A DNA stretch of 20,234 bases from NCBI GenBank assembly GCA_025996865.1, contig BNTV01000093.1, positions 1 to 20,234 on the forward strand, read 5' to 3'. The stretch is from Bacteroidia bacterium (GTDB lineage: Bacteria > Bacteroidota > Bacteroidia > Bacteroidales > Azobacteroidaceae). The notes beneath the pieces were generated by a model, which saw only the letters and a program-made list of their open reading frames with translations, was not told the origin of the DNA and ran no database searches. The position numbers and the translations under genes are program-made. How positions within the stretch are numbered: the stretch's first letter is position 1; every line of letters begins with the position of its first letter. Positions 1 to 8,247 of the stretch are shown here, in pieces.

Positions 1-28
1 AAAATAAAAATAAAAATGTGTAAATAAA

Positions 29-60
29 TTTGATATATTTAATCATAAAACGTAATTTTG
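29..60 (+). promoter_or_regulatory. Bacteroidetes-type promoter of the trmD unit
   Basis: A TTTG at 29-32 serves as the -33 element and TAATTTTG at 53-60 matches the Bacteroidetes -7 consensus TAnnTTTG. The 20-base gap between them is the usual one for the primary sigma factor of this phylum. Transcription would start at about 66-68, giving a leader of about 60 bases before the ATG at 128. A second TAnnTTTG match (TAAATTTG, 25-32) overlaps the -33 element and has no partner I can see. The match is direct; the function is inferred. Confidence 0.6.
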
Positions 61-127
61 CGGCAAAGATAGGAAAAAAAAATGAATTTAAGAAAAGTCA
101 AAATATAAATTTAATAGTTAATTCTTT

Positions 128-529
128 ATGGACACAAGTCAAATACGTCGTAAAGCCAAGAGAATCTGGAATATTTTTCTCATTGTTTTGGTGTTAGTTC
201 TCATCGGTTTTATTTATACCCGGTATTTTTTTGTAGTAGGAACAGGAGTGAAAAGCGGGCAACTGAATTATGTGGTTTACAAAGGTTATCTTTTCAAGAC
301 TTATGAAGGAAAATTAATACAAGCCGGATTTAAGTCATCTACCGTTACCGGGACTGTGGTTCAGTCCAATGAGTTTATGTTTTCGGTCGGTAATAAGGAA
401 ATTGCCGAGCAACTGATGTTGAAAGGAGGCAAGGATGTCGATTTGCATTATAAGGAATATATGGGTGCTTTGCCTTGGCGAGGTTATAGCAGGTACGTGG
501 TGGATAGCATAGTGGATATTAAAAATTAA
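128..529 (+). CDS. Small membrane-anchored protein, conserved upstream of trmD
   Basis: A 133-residue protein with a basic N-terminus, one hydrophobic segment at about residues 16-36 and a soluble remainder of about 95 residues, probably on the periplasmic side. No catalytic motif is visible. From memory, similar short proteins sit near trmD in other Bacteroidales and share the stretch around [10 protein letters not shown]...[13 protein letters not shown] and the C-terminal LPWRGYSRY. Some of these carry the database name 6-phosphogluconate dehydrogenase. That name is not supported here: the protein is far too short and has no nucleotide-binding glycine motif. The gene lies just 1 base before trmD, so the two are almost certainly co-transcribed from the promoter at 29-60. 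Its role is unknown. Confidence 0.8.
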   Translation: MDTSQIRRKAKRIWNIFLIVLVLVLIGFIYTRYFFVVGTGVKSGQLNYVVYKGYLFKTYEGKLIQAGFKSSTVTGTVVQSNEFMFSVGNKEIAEQLMLKGGKDVDLHYKEYMGALPWRGYSRYVVDSIVDIKN

Positions 530-530
530 A

Positions 531-1205
531 ATGTTTCGTCTCGATATTATAACGGTTCTTCCCGAAATGCTGGAAGGTCCGTTAAACTGTTCCATTTTAA
601 AAAGGGCGCAGGAAAAAAGGTTAGCGGAAATACACGTTCATAATCTCAGGGATTATTCTTTAGACAAGCGGCATCGGCGAGTTGATGATTATCCGTTTGG
701 CGGACAAGCCGGTATGGTTTTGCAGTGCGAACCGATTGACCGGGCTATTTCTTTTTTAAAGCAACAACGAGAATATGATGAAGTGATTTATACTTCGCCC
801 GACGGTGAAACTTTTAACCAATCAATTGCCAATCAACTGTCTATGTGTGAAAATCTTATCGTTTTGTGCGGTCACTACAAAGGAATCGATTACCGCATTC
901 GGGAGCATCTGATTACCCGCGAGATTTCCGTCGGCGATTATGTATTGACCGGTGGTGAATTAGCCGCTGCGGTAATGGCCGACGCCATTGTCCGAGTTAT
1001 TCCGGGCGCTATCGGCGACGAACAATCCGCCTTGTCCGATTCGTTTCAGGATCATCTTTTGGCGTCTCCTGTTTACACCCGGCCTTCGGATTATAAAGGT
1101 TGGAAAGTTCCCGAAGTGCTTCTTTCGGGGCATGAAGCGAATATCCGGGATTGGGAATTGCAGCAGTCTGTTGAGCGAACGATGCGGTTGCGGCCGGATT
1201 TGTAA
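531..1205 (+). CDS. trmD: tRNA (guanine-N1)-methyltransferase TrmD
   Basis: TrmD methylates N1 of guanine 37 in tRNAs that have G at position 36, using S-adenosylmethionine, and so prevents +1 frameshifting. The 224-residue protein opens with [12 protein letters not shown] and has the conserved [12 protein letters not shown] block near residue 55. The trefoil-knot cofactor site appears as [16 protein letters not shown] near 112 and [14 protein letters not shown] near 133. The C-terminal part carries the conserved [16 protein letters not shown] and LSGHEANI segments. The protein ends ...MRLRPDL, perhaps a few residues shorter than some Bacteroidales relatives, but all functional blocks are present. 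Its TAA stop shares its last base with the ATG of an AraC-type fragment (TAATG), which may be a recombination junction. It follows the small membrane protein by 1 base. Confidence 0.97.
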   Translation: MFRLDIITVLPEMLEGPLNCSILKRAQEKRLAEIHVHNLRDYSLDKRHRRVDDYPFGGQAGMVLQCEPIDRAISFLKQQREYDEVIYTSPDGETFNQSIANQLSMCENLIVLCGHYKGIDYRIREHLITREISVGDYVLTGGELAAAVMADAIVRVIPGAIGDEQSALSDSFQDHLLASPVYTRPSDYKGWKVPEVLLSGHEANIRDWELQQSVERTMRLRPDL

Positions 1206-1450
1206 TGAAAAACCTGCTGAATATTTCGATGGGCGATTATATCCGCAAAAAACGGTTAAACAAAGCCTGCGAGTTACTCTGCGAAGGCTATAATGTTTCC
1301 GAAACGACCTGGCAAACCGGATTTAGCGATCCAAATTATTTTTCCAAATGTTTTAAAAGGGAATTTGGCGTCCGTCCAACGGATTACCAGCGAAAAGGGA
1401 AACAAAAATCGAACGATTCCCTTAGTGCGAACCCAAATGAAACAGCGTAA
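1205..1450 (+). pseudogene. 3' remnant of an AraC-type (possibly HTCS) regulator
   Basis: This 81-codon frame encodes only the C-terminal two thirds of an AraC-family DNA-binding domain. The segment ISMGDYIRKKRLNKACELL is the linker helix between the two helix-turn-helix units. VSETTWQTGFSDPNYFSKCF with KREFGVRPTDYQ is the second unit and its closing helix. A full domain needs about 40 more residues upstream, and a full regulator needs a sensor part. Upstream in the same frame the codons run back only to a TGA at 1172-1174 and do not resemble AraC, so homology stops at about 1205. I infer the tail of a deleted regulator, with hybrid two-component (HTCS) proteins the likeliest source because they end this way and often neighbour glycoside hydrolase genes. 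Its last 29 bases overlap the 3' end of the convergent GH43 gene. It may still be translated by coupling to trmD. Confidence 0.75.
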
Positions 1451-4400
1451 TGGCGTTGGTCTCAACGCCGTTCATTTCCAGTCCGACTTGCGAATTGCCA
1501 AAACTGTTGGGAAGGGCTAAAACTTGTTCCCCGTCCACAAACAGACGAATACTGTCCCTGCTTTTAACTGCCCTGAAATTGTAGCTGTGCTTGAATACTT
1601 CGCCGATGCTTATTTTGGGCAGCATCAGATTTTGCATCCGGAAATTTTCCCGCTCAGCCGTTTTTCGGATAAAAATCAATTCCTTGGTTTCGACCGCCGG
1701 AAATTCAATCCGGCTAAATCCGGGATGATACCATTCGGCTGGCTTCATATTGGTCAATTCTTGCCATTTCTCGTCTTTCACATAATACACATTAAATTTA
1801 TCATAGACGTTTTCAATCAGCGTATCGCTTCCTGCAACGGCTTCTTTGGAGAAAAGCAGTGCATTGAGCGCAGTCGGCGTATCAAAAATAAAATGCCGTT
1901 CCATATAATCACTGAATACCATGTTGGCATAATAATCCTGCATTTTGGAAAGAGAAACCGTTTGCGCAGAAATAGTTTCCCCTTTGTTTTTTCCGGAAAC
2001 GATACATTGGCGGTTTGAAAAATCGAAATTGACTTTCAAATAATTATCCGCGTCCATATAAACGGGATAAATACCGGCAGAACCTTTGCCGGAAGGAGTC
2101 GTCGCCTGCAAGCTAAATTCGTAGTTGTCCAATAAATCGCCTTTAAGTTGTAATCCGGACGAAACAGGAGAGGCAGTCCATCCGCTGATGTTTTTTCCGT
2201 ATTCGTCCCAACCGGCGGTGTAGGTGATCCCGTCCCATTCGGCGTTTGCTTTCGCAGAATAGATGCCCGGCAAACCTTTTCCGGCAAACGGAGTGGAAAT
2301 AACCGCTTGGCCGGGAGCCGGCAAATGGTCGATATGAACCGTAAAACCGGTGTGGTTCTTGAAAACAGAAATCGAATGGAAAACGTCCGGTACAAAATCG
2401 CCGGGCAAGGCAAAAGAAGCGGTTTTCTTTTTGCCGTTGATATTCAGCGTATAAAACCATTGCCGGCTGGCACCGTCAATCAGAATATTCAGCCAGTTGC
2501 GTTCGTCGGATTTCCAGGCGATAATACCATCGACAGATGTGCCGGAAGCCGGTTTTACAGCGGCTTCAAAATAATAATGCGAAGCAGGAATCGCCGGAAT
2601 CGTTTGATTTACCTGCGGCAACTGCTGATTATTATCAGCCAGAAACTGATAATCAGGCTTTGCAGGTTCGGGATGATAACCGGCTGTCTTTTTTGCCGTA
2701 ATGCCATCGACTGTTAATTTATTGCTGAAAAAATGAATCCGGTTGATGTACTGTCCCCGCCGTTCGTTATTTTTATTAGCCATATAAATCAGCCACCATT
2801 CAAAACCGTTGGGTCCCCGGAGAATATTCGGCTGTCCGGGCGTAAAAAGAATATCGTCCGCCACTTCGTCTTTCATGTCAAACAGCGCCGCATCCAAAAA
2901 ATTGGAACGTCCGCCTCCCTGTCCTTCTATGGCAAGGATGTTTTCGCCGTTCTGCAACAGTCTTTTAAATCTGCTCAAATCAACATGCAGGAAATCAGGC
3001 TTTTCGCTGCTGTAAATCAACGTTCCGTTCAACCAGGCTTTGGTTGCGCCGCGATGATGAATCCGCAGGGAGAGGTTTCCGTTTGTATTTTTATCATAGA
3101 CAAAAGGTTTGTATAAATAGCAGCGTTGCGTATTCCATTCGGTTTTCACATTATAGGTAGTGGAATTTTCGATTACGGGAAAGCCAAAACCGGATTTTCC
3201 TTTGTTCCATACAGTCGGAATATGGGTATTACGGTACCATTCGTCGTCGTTTTCCGAAAAGGAATAATAAAACAGCCCATTGTCCTGATATTTCAGCAAA
3301 TTGACAAAATTTTCCTCCAATTCGATTTGATTGGGTTTGACAACGGGATGCGCATATTTGTTGCCGTGATTAAATTCGAGCGGACCCGACGCTTCGGCAA
3401 CGCCCAGCATATAGTTTCCCCACTCGGTCGAAGTATGGTTGGTGTTGTACATCAGGTAATAGCGATCGCGGTATTTAATCACCCAGGGACCTTCTTCCAC
3501 ACGGTTGTCCGCTGTTTCCCAGTTTCCGGGCTGAGAAGCAAAAATATATTTCGGCTCGCCTTCAAAGGTGGACGGATCTTTCATGGGACGCGCCCAAATC
3601 GTATTTCCATCGGTAAATCGAACCATGTAGAGATACATTTTCCCGTCGTCGTCGATAAACAGGTGCGGATCAATCCGGTTGTCGAGCCAGCGGTCTTTTA
3701 CCGGCTCACGGTAAGGTCCTAAAGGTTGATCGGCTTCGGCATGGACGATATGAACGATGTTCCGTTCCCTGCCCCAGTAATTGACCGACCAGTAGAGATG
3801 AAACTTTCCGTTGATATAGTGGAGGTCGTTGGCATGAATTTGCTCATTTCCGACTCCATAAGGCGTAGCCCATTCGTTGTCCATCGTCACCGCGTGTATC
3901 GGACTGCCCCAGTGAACCAAATCCGTTGAAACATAAAAATCGCCTCGCGTCGCTACGCCCCCAATGTAGTAGCGTCCGTTGTATTTCATTACACCGGCGT
4001 CGGGTACGCCCGGCAACACAGGATTGTCGATGGCAAGCCGTTTCAACAAGGGCGTTTTATATTCCGGATCAATCCACAATACGGTTTTGCCATTGGGCAA
4101 CTGCCTGAAATCCGCCGATGCAATGTACATTTCACGCGGATGAATTTCCGTCGCACTTTTATGCGCATGAAAAGCCACTTGCCATTGGCCGTCTTTGTCT
4201 TTGAAGAAGCCATGATGTCCGCTTCCAACCAATCCATTCGGTCTTAGCAATATCGGATTTTCATCGTATTTTTTCCAAGCGCCCATAATGTCGGTCGAAG
4301 TTGCCACACCGATTCCATAATCCTGACTTTGATAATGATTTGCCGAATAAGTCAAATAATAAACGCCGTCGTGTTTGATAACAAAAGGGCCTTCGGTTAC

Positions 4401-4979
4401 TCTTGCCATCCGGTTTTCCCAATCCTGCGAAACATGAATGCAGGCGTGAAGCGTATGGGTTCGTATGGTTTTCAGGTCGTTTTCCAGTTCGGCAGCCCAA
4501 ATTTCATTGCCATCGGTGAAACGGACAAAAAAGAGATAGGCTTTCCCATTGTCGTCAATAAACAGCGAATTGTCGATTCCCTTATCGGGCAACATGGGTT
4601 TCTGTTCGTCCTGAACAAACGGACCGAGCGGCGACCGGCTTGTAGCCACGCAAATATGTTCTTCCGCCGAATAATACATGTAAAACTGTCCGTTGACATA
4701 ATAAACTTCGGGCGCCCAAAACTGCTTGTCGCCATACGAATCGTTTTTATGCAAGGCCAGATTGGGGGCTTTTTCCCATACTTTCATATCCGGCGAAGTG
4801 TAAACCACAATTCCGTCGGGAGAAGAAGTGCCGTAGGCATAATACAGGTTGTCGTGATACAAAACAAACGGGTCGGCGAGCGGAAGCCGGTCTTCGACAA
4901 GGCTACCGATTCCTTTACAAACAATTGAAAAAAAGAAAAAGCCAATAAAAACGGCATAAAATTTTACTTGTGGTCTCAT
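1422..4979 (-). CDS. Secreted tandem GH43-like glycoside hydrolase
   Basis: A 1185-residue protein with a hydrophobic signal segment at residues 7-21. The cysteine at 21 is not in a good lipobox, so it is probably periplasmic or exported rather than a clear lipoprotein. Two five-bladed GH43 propellers follow. In the first (about 30-315) the expected catalytic residues are D36 (LADPFV), D136 (GIDNSLF) and E196 (TEGPF), with WAPE at 88-91 and GSGHHG at 252-257. In the second (about 318-755) they are D327 (VPDAGV), D437 (RIDPHLF) and E496 (EEGPW). Both halves contain VRFTDGN(E/T)IWA about 300 residues apart, which shows an internal duplication. A jelly-roll-like segment (about 565-710) interrupts the second propeller. 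Residues about 770-1185 look like further beta-sandwich modules. GH43 enzymes usually cleave arabinofuranosides or xylosides; the substrate here is unknown. No SusC/SusD genes adjoin it. Confidence 0.9.
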   Translation of the reverse strand: MRPQVKFYAVFIGFFFFSIVCKGIGSLVEDRLPLADPFVLYHDNLYYAYGTSSPDGIVVYTSPDMKVWEKAPNLALHKNDSYGDKQFWAPEVYYVNGQFYMYYSAEEHICVATSRSPLGPFVQDEQKPMLPDKGIDNSLFIDDNGKAYLFFVRFTDGNEIWAAELENDLKTIRTHTLHACIHVSQDWENRMARVTEGPFVIKHDGVYYLTYSANHYQSQDYGIGVATSTDIMGAWKKYDENPILLRPNGLVGSGHHGFFKDKDGQWQVAFHAHKSATEIHPREMYIASADFRQLPNGKTVLWIDPEYKTPLLKRLAIDNPVLPGVPDAGVMKYNGRYYIGGVATRGDFYVSTDLVHWGSPIHAVTMDNEWATPYGVGNEQIHANDLHYINGKFHLYWSVNYWGRERNIVHIVHAEADQPLGPYREPVKDRWLDNRIDPHLFIDDDGKMYLYMVRFTDGNTIWARPMKDPSTFEGEPKYIFASQPGNWETADNRVEEGPWVIKYRDRYYLMYNTNHTSTEWGNYMLGVAEASGPLEFNHGNKYAHPVVKPNQIELEENFVNLLKYQDNGLFYYSFSENDDEWYRNTHIPTVWNKGKSGFGFPVIENSTTYNVKTEWNTQRCYLYKPFVYDKNTNGNLSLRIHHRGATKAWLNGTLIYSSEKPDFLHVDLSRFKRLLQNGENILAIEGQGGGRSNFLDAALFDMKDEVADDILFTPGQPNILRGPNGFEWWLIYMANKNNERRGQYINRIHFFSNKLTVDGITAKKTAGYHPEPAKPDYQFLADNNQQLPQVNQTIPAIPASHYYFEAAVKPASGTSVDGIIAWKSDERNWLNILIDGASRQWFYTLNINGKKKTASFALPGDFVPDVFHSISVFKNHTGFTVHIDHLPAPGQAVISTPFAGKGLPGIYSAKANAEWDGITYTAGWDEYGKNISGWTASPVSSGLQLKGDLLDNYEFSLQATTPSGKGSAGIYPVYMDADNYLKVNFDFSNRQCIVSGKNKGETISAQTVSLSKMQDYYANMVFSDYMERHFIFDTPTALNALLFSKEAVAGSDTLIENVYDKFNVYYVKDEKWQELTNMKPAEWYHPGFSRIEFPAVETKELIFIRKTAERENFRMQNLMLPKISIGEVFKHSYNFRAVKSRDSIRLFVDGEQVLALPNSFGNSQVGLEMNGVETNAITLFHLGSH

Positions 4980-5199
4980 ATCTTTAATTTTTTTATGTGT
5001 AAAAAATGTTTCGTAAAGTTAAGCATTTAAATTGAATAACAGTAAGTAAAATTGTGTTGAAAGAAGGTATTTTTGTTTTGGGAATATTGAAACAGTAAGA
5101 CAAGCTCTTGTTTTTTTAAAATAATTTATCAAAATATTCTTTCAAATTTACAGAAAAATGCCGAAATTTGCTCCCTAATGTAAATAATAGAAATAAAAT
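4980..5199. promoter_or_regulatory. AT-rich divergent intergenic region (GH43 gene / pfp)
   Basis: This 220-base spacer separates divergent genes and must hold promoters for both. On the plus strand TATTTTTG at 5068-5075 matches TAnnTTTG, but I see no TTG at the right distance upstream. On the minus strand TAAATTTG (plus-strand CAAATTTA, 5143-5150) also matches, again without a convincing -33 partner. Neither start codon has a strong Shine-Dalgarno sequence, which is usual for this phylum. No binding site for a sugar-responsive regulator stands out. Confidence 0.35.
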
Positions 5200-6849
5200 A
5201 TGAATAAAAGTGCTTTACAGATCGCACGGGCTGCCTATAAGCCCAAAGTGCCTAAGACTTTAGAAGGTATTGTAAAAATACAAGAAGGTAATCCCACTCA
5301 ATCGGTTTCAAATCAGGAAGACATCAAAAAGCTATTTCCGAATACTTACGGAATGCCTGTAATTACTTTTGTAAAGGGTACGGAAAAAGTGGCTTATCCG
5401 CCGATTAACGTCGGAGTGATTCTTTCCGGCGGCCAAGCTCCGGGTGGACACAATGTGATTGCCGGACTTTTCGACGGCATCAAAGACATGAATTCCGAAA
5501 GTCGTTTGTATGGTTTTATTTTGGGTCCCGGCGGATTAATCAAACACAATTATATGGAATTAACAGCCGGTATCATCAACGAATACCGCAATACAGGCGG
5601 ATTTGACATCATCGGTTCCGGCCGCGACAAATTGGAAAACGAGGATCAATTCAACAAAGGTTTAGAAATTTTGAAAAAATTGAATATCAAAGCTTTGGTG
5701 ATTATCGGCGGTGATGATTCCAACACCAATGCCTGTGTTTTGGCCGAATATTATGCCAAAATCGGTGCCGGCGTACAGGTAATCGGTTGTCCGAAAACCA
5801 TCGACGGCGACCTGAAAAACGAAATGATTGAAACTTCGTTCGGTTTTGACACGGCTTGCAAAGTCTATTCCGAAGTGATCGGAAATATCCAGCGCGACTG
5901 TAATTCCGCCCGCAAATACTGGCATTTCATCAAGTTGATGGGACGTTCGGCCTCGCATATCGCTTTGGAATGCGCCCTTCAGGTGCAACCGAATGTCTGC
6001 ATTATTTCGGAAGAAGTAGAAGCCAAAAATCAGTCTTTGGACGACATAATCAATTATATTGCAGGCGTTGTGTCCCGGCGCGCCGAAGACGGAAACAACT
6101 TCGGAACGGTGCTGATTCCCGAAGGATTGATTGAATTTGTTCCCGCTATCAAACGTTTGATGAGCGAGTTAAACGATTTTTTAGCCGATCACGATTCCGA
6201 ATTTAAGATGATTAAAAAGAGTGAGCAACGTTCCTATATTATTCGAAAATTGAGCAGGGAAAATTCGGATTTGTACGCCAGTCTGCCGGAAGCCGTTGCC
6301 CGTCAGCTGACTTTAGACCGTGACCCGCACGGAAATGTGCAGGTTTCGCTGATTGAAACGGAAAAACTGTTGGCAGAAATGGTCGGTAATCGCTTGGCAG
6401 AGTGGGCGGAAGAGGGTAAATATGTGGGGAAATTCGCTACGCAGGTTCATTTCTTCGGCTACGAAGGCCGTTGCGCCGCACCTTCCAATTATGACGCAGA
6501 TTATTGCTACTCTTTGGGATTCACGGCAGCCGGATTAATTTCCTCAGGGAAAACAGGATACATGTCTTCTGTACGCAATACGACGGCTCCGGCTTCGGAA
6601 TGGATTGCCGGCGGGGTGCCTATCACGATGATGATGAACATGGAGCGTCGTCACGGCGAAATGAAACCGGTTATCCAAAAAGCTTTGGTGAAATTGGACG
6701 GGGCGCCTTTCAAGGAATTTGCAACGAACAGAGATACTTGGGCGGTCAATACCGATTATATTTATCCGGGACCGATTCAGTATTTTGGACCTACGGAGGT
6801 TTGCGATCAGCCGACAAAGACTTTGCAGATCGAGCAAAGTAAAAAATAA
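5200..6849 (+). CDS. pfp: PPi-dependent 6-phosphofructokinase (long form)
   Basis: This enzyme reversibly phosphorylates fructose 6-phosphate to fructose 1,6-bisphosphate with pyrophosphate, in glycolysis and gluconeogenesis in the cytoplasm. At 549 residues it fits the long PFP clade (plant-beta-like and bacterial). Visible motifs are [14 protein letters not shown] near 72, GGDDSN at 170-175, PKTIDGDL at 198-205 and MGRSASH at 247-253. An aspartate in the GGDD position and a lysine in PKTIDGD are the residues known to favour pyrophosphate over ATP; ATP enzymes have GGDG and PGTID. The start at 5200 places the N-terminus as in the family, and the spacer upstream is AT-rich. The Uma2-like gene begins 27 bases after its stop, so the two may be co-transcribed. 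Confidence 0.95.
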   Translation: MNKSALQIARAAYKPKVPKTLEGIVKIQEGNPTQSVSNQEDIKKLFPNTYGMPVITFVKGTEKVAYPPINVGVILSGGQAPGGHNVIAGLFDGIKDMNSESRLYGFILGPGGLIKHNYMELTAGIINEYRNTGGFDIIGSGRDKLENEDQFNKGLEILKKLNIKALVIIGGDDSNTNACVLAEYYAKIGAGVQVIGCPKTIDGDLKNEMIETSFGFDTACKVYSEVIGNIQRDCNSARKYWHFIKLMGRSASHIALECALQVQPNVCIISEEVEAKNQSLDDIINYIAGVVSRRAEDGNNFGTVLIPEGLIEFVPAIKRLMSELNDFLADHDSEFKMIKKSEQRSYIIRKLSRENSDLYASLPEAVARQLTLDRDPHGNVQVSLIETEKLLAEMVGNRLAEWAEEGKYVGKFATQVHFFGYEGRCAAPSNYDADYCYSLGFTAAGLISSGKTGYMSSVRNTTAPASEWIAGGVPITMMMNMERRHGEMKPVIQKALVKLDGAPFKEFATNRDTWAVNTDYIYPGPIQYFGPTEVCDQPTKTLQIEQSKK

Positions 6850-6876
6850 TTGTCGCAGTATCGAAATGAATGTATT

Positions 6877-7560
6877 ATGACGGAAGAAGAATTAAATCAA
6901 AGACGCATCGCCGAAATCTACGAAACGATGGAAGATTCGGAAGATTACGTGCGAATACCAAGGGTGGAAGAATCGGCTGCGGTATATATCACTCCTTCGG
7001 GACGTTATACTTATGCCGATTACCTGACTTGGCAGGATTACCGGCGCAGGGAATTGATTCATGGTGTGGTGCATGATTTATTCAGCTCTCCGTCAATGCT
7101 TCATGCAAAAATTTCAAGGAATTTAATATTTTTATTTTTATGGTTTGTTCGCAAACGGAAAGAGAAATGCCAAGTTTTTCACGCTCCTTTTGCCGTTCGT
7201 TTGTCTAAAAACGGAGAAATAGCCGATGACAAAATAGATACCGTTGTCGAACCGGATATTTGCGTCGTTTGCGATGCATCCAAATTAGATACGAAAGGGT
7301 GTATCGGCGCACCCGATTTGATTGTTGAAGTGCAGTCTCCCTCTACTCGCAGGAGAGATTTAAACGAAAAATTACATTTATATGAATCAGCCGGCGTGCG
7401 GGAATATTGGACGATAGACCCACCGCCCAAGACGCTCACTGTCTTTCTTTTACAGGAAAACAGCAAGTACGGTGCAGGAACGGTTTATAAAAAGGGGAAA
7501 GCGCCGGTCGGCATTTTTGAGGGATTGACGATTGGTTTGAAGGAATTGTTTGAGGAATAA
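6877..7560 (+). CDS. Uma2-family PD-(D/E)xK nuclease-like protein
   Basis: A 227-residue protein that matches the Uma2/DUF820 family of restriction-endonuclease-fold proteins. The core is visible as EPDICVV near 125-131, then PDLIVEVQSPST at 146-157, followed by DLNEKLHLYESAGVREYWTIDP. The spacing is as in the family. YLTWQD and HGVVHDLFSSPS near 50-75 match the N-terminal part. I chose the ATG at 6877, because the frame extends upstream only to a TTG at 6850, directly on the pfp stop. It is an isolated copy with no methylase, antitoxin or transposase beside it. The biological role of Uma2 proteins is poorly known, and nuclease activity is inferred from the fold only. Its position behind pfp may reflect insertion or simple neighbourhood. 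Confidence 0.85.
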   Translation: MTEEELNQRRIAEIYETMEDSEDYVRIPRVEESAAVYITPSGRYTYADYLTWQDYRRRELIHGVVHDLFSSPSMLHAKISRNLIFLFLWFVRKRKEKCQVFHAPFAVRLSKNGEIADDKIDTVVEPDICVVCDASKLDTKGCIGAPDLIVEVQSPSTRRRDLNEKLHLYESAGVREYWTIDPPPKTLTVFLLQENSKYGAGTVYKKGKAPVGIFEGLTIGLKELFEE

Positions 7561-7579
7561 AAAAAGATATTGATATGTG

Positions 7580-7587
7580 TATCTTTG
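7580..7587 (+). promoter_or_regulatory. Promoter -7 element of the ECF sigma gene
   Basis: TATCTTTG followed by C matches the Bacteroidetes -7 consensus TAnnTTTG. Transcription would begin at about 7593-7595, roughly 13 bases before the ATG at 7607. The -33 element is unclear; the nearest TTTG (7549-7552) is 27 bases upstream, longer than ideal. The element overlaps the codons after an in-frame upstream ATG at 7577, which argues against that start. Confidence 0.5.
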
Positions 7588-7606
7588 CAGTTCTTATATT
7601 CATCCG

Positions 7607-8179
7607 ATGAAACAGGAAGATGTTATTTTTCTACAGAAGCTTAATAAGCGTAAATCAGATGCTTATGAAGCGCTGTATCAGGATTATTACCGATCGCTCG
7701 TTTTATATGCACTGAATTTCGTCCGGCAGAAAAAAATTGCGGAAGACATTGTACAAGACCTCTTTATCTCTATTTGGGAACGTGAAATGACATTTATTTC
7801 GCTTCTTTCACTTAAAACGTTCTTATATAATTCCATTAAAAATAAATCGCTGAATTATATAAAACACTTGGAGGTAGAAGAAAAATACATTCAATTTACG
7901 CTGGAAAATGTCGAAGAGGCTATAGACATGGATCGGGAAATGGATGAAGAAGAAATCTACCGGCAATTATTTCTCGCCATTGAGAAATTACCTGTCCGCT
8001 GTCGTGAAGTCTTTGAAATGTATATGGATGGAAAGAGAAATGATGAAATAGCAGAAGCATTAAACATCTCCATCGAAACTGTTAAAACCCAGAAAAAAAG
8101 AGCCGTTAAACATCTTAAATCCCGGATGAGCGCCTATGCTTTTATCCTGGTTTATTTTATTCTTTCAGACACAAAATAA
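7607..8179 (+). CDS. ECF-type RNA polymerase sigma factor
   Basis: A 190-residue sigma-70 family protein of the ECF type common in Bacteroidetes signalling loci. Region 2 covers about residues 18-85 and includes YEALYQDYYRSLVLYALNFV and AEDIVQDLFISIW, which bind core polymerase and the -10 element. Region 4 covers about 128-180, with LPVRCREVFEMY and the helix-turn-helix NDEIAEALNISIETVKTQKKRA, which reads the -35 element. The frame is open from an ATG at 7577, but that codon lies before the predicted transcription start, so I use 7607. The gene next door is a FecR-type anti-sigma factor, its probable partner. It should activate the downstream fecR-susC-susD cluster when the transporter is engaged. 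Confidence 0.93.
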   Translation: MKQEDVIFLQKLNKRKSDAYEALYQDYYRSLVLYALNFVRQKKIAEDIVQDLFISIWEREMTFISLLSLKTFLYNSIKNKSLNYIKHLEVEEKYIQFTLENVEEAIDMDREMDEEEIYRQLFLAIEKLPVRCREVFEMYMDGKRNDEIAEALNISIETVKTQKKRAVKHLKSRMSAYAFILVYFILSDTK

Positions 8180-8217
8180 GTCTTTTTACTTTCTTTTTGA
8201 ATTTTTTTTATTGTTTT

Positions 8218-8247
8218 GTACCCCTTTTTGTTCTTCTTGTTGTCTTA
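8218..8247 (+). promoter_or_regulatory. Candidate ECF-sigma promoter before fecR
   Basis: The 88-base gap between the sigma and fecR genes has no TAnnTTTG element. It does contain GTACCCC at 8218-8224 and GTCTTA at 8242-8247, 17 bases apart, and the ATG of fecR follows 20 bases after the second box. A GTC-containing -10 box and a spacer of 16-17 bases are features of ECF promoters in general. I infer that the ECF sigma factor drives the fecR-susC-susD operon from here. No other copy of this pair was noticed in the window. Confidence 0.4.

Noticed and set aside
128..529. 6-phosphogluconate dehydrogenase as product of the first gene
   Set aside because: A 133-residue membrane-anchored protein without a dinucleotide-binding motif cannot be this enzyme; the name appears to be an inherited database error.
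988..1293. A 101-codon frame overlapping the end of trmD and the AraC remnant
   Set aside because: The translation resembles no family, and the region is explained by trmD and the AraC-type fragment in other frames.
3126..4928. Long plus-strand frames of about 200 codons (3126-3722 and 4329-4928) opposite the GH43 gene
   Set aside because: They lie wholly antisense to a well-supported coding region and show no recognisable domain or conserved pattern.
5097..5117. Weak hairpin (ACAAG/CTTGT) followed by a T-run, terminator-like
   Set aside because: The perfect stem leaves a loop of only two bases and is AT-rich; it lies between divergent genes, where no terminator is expected.
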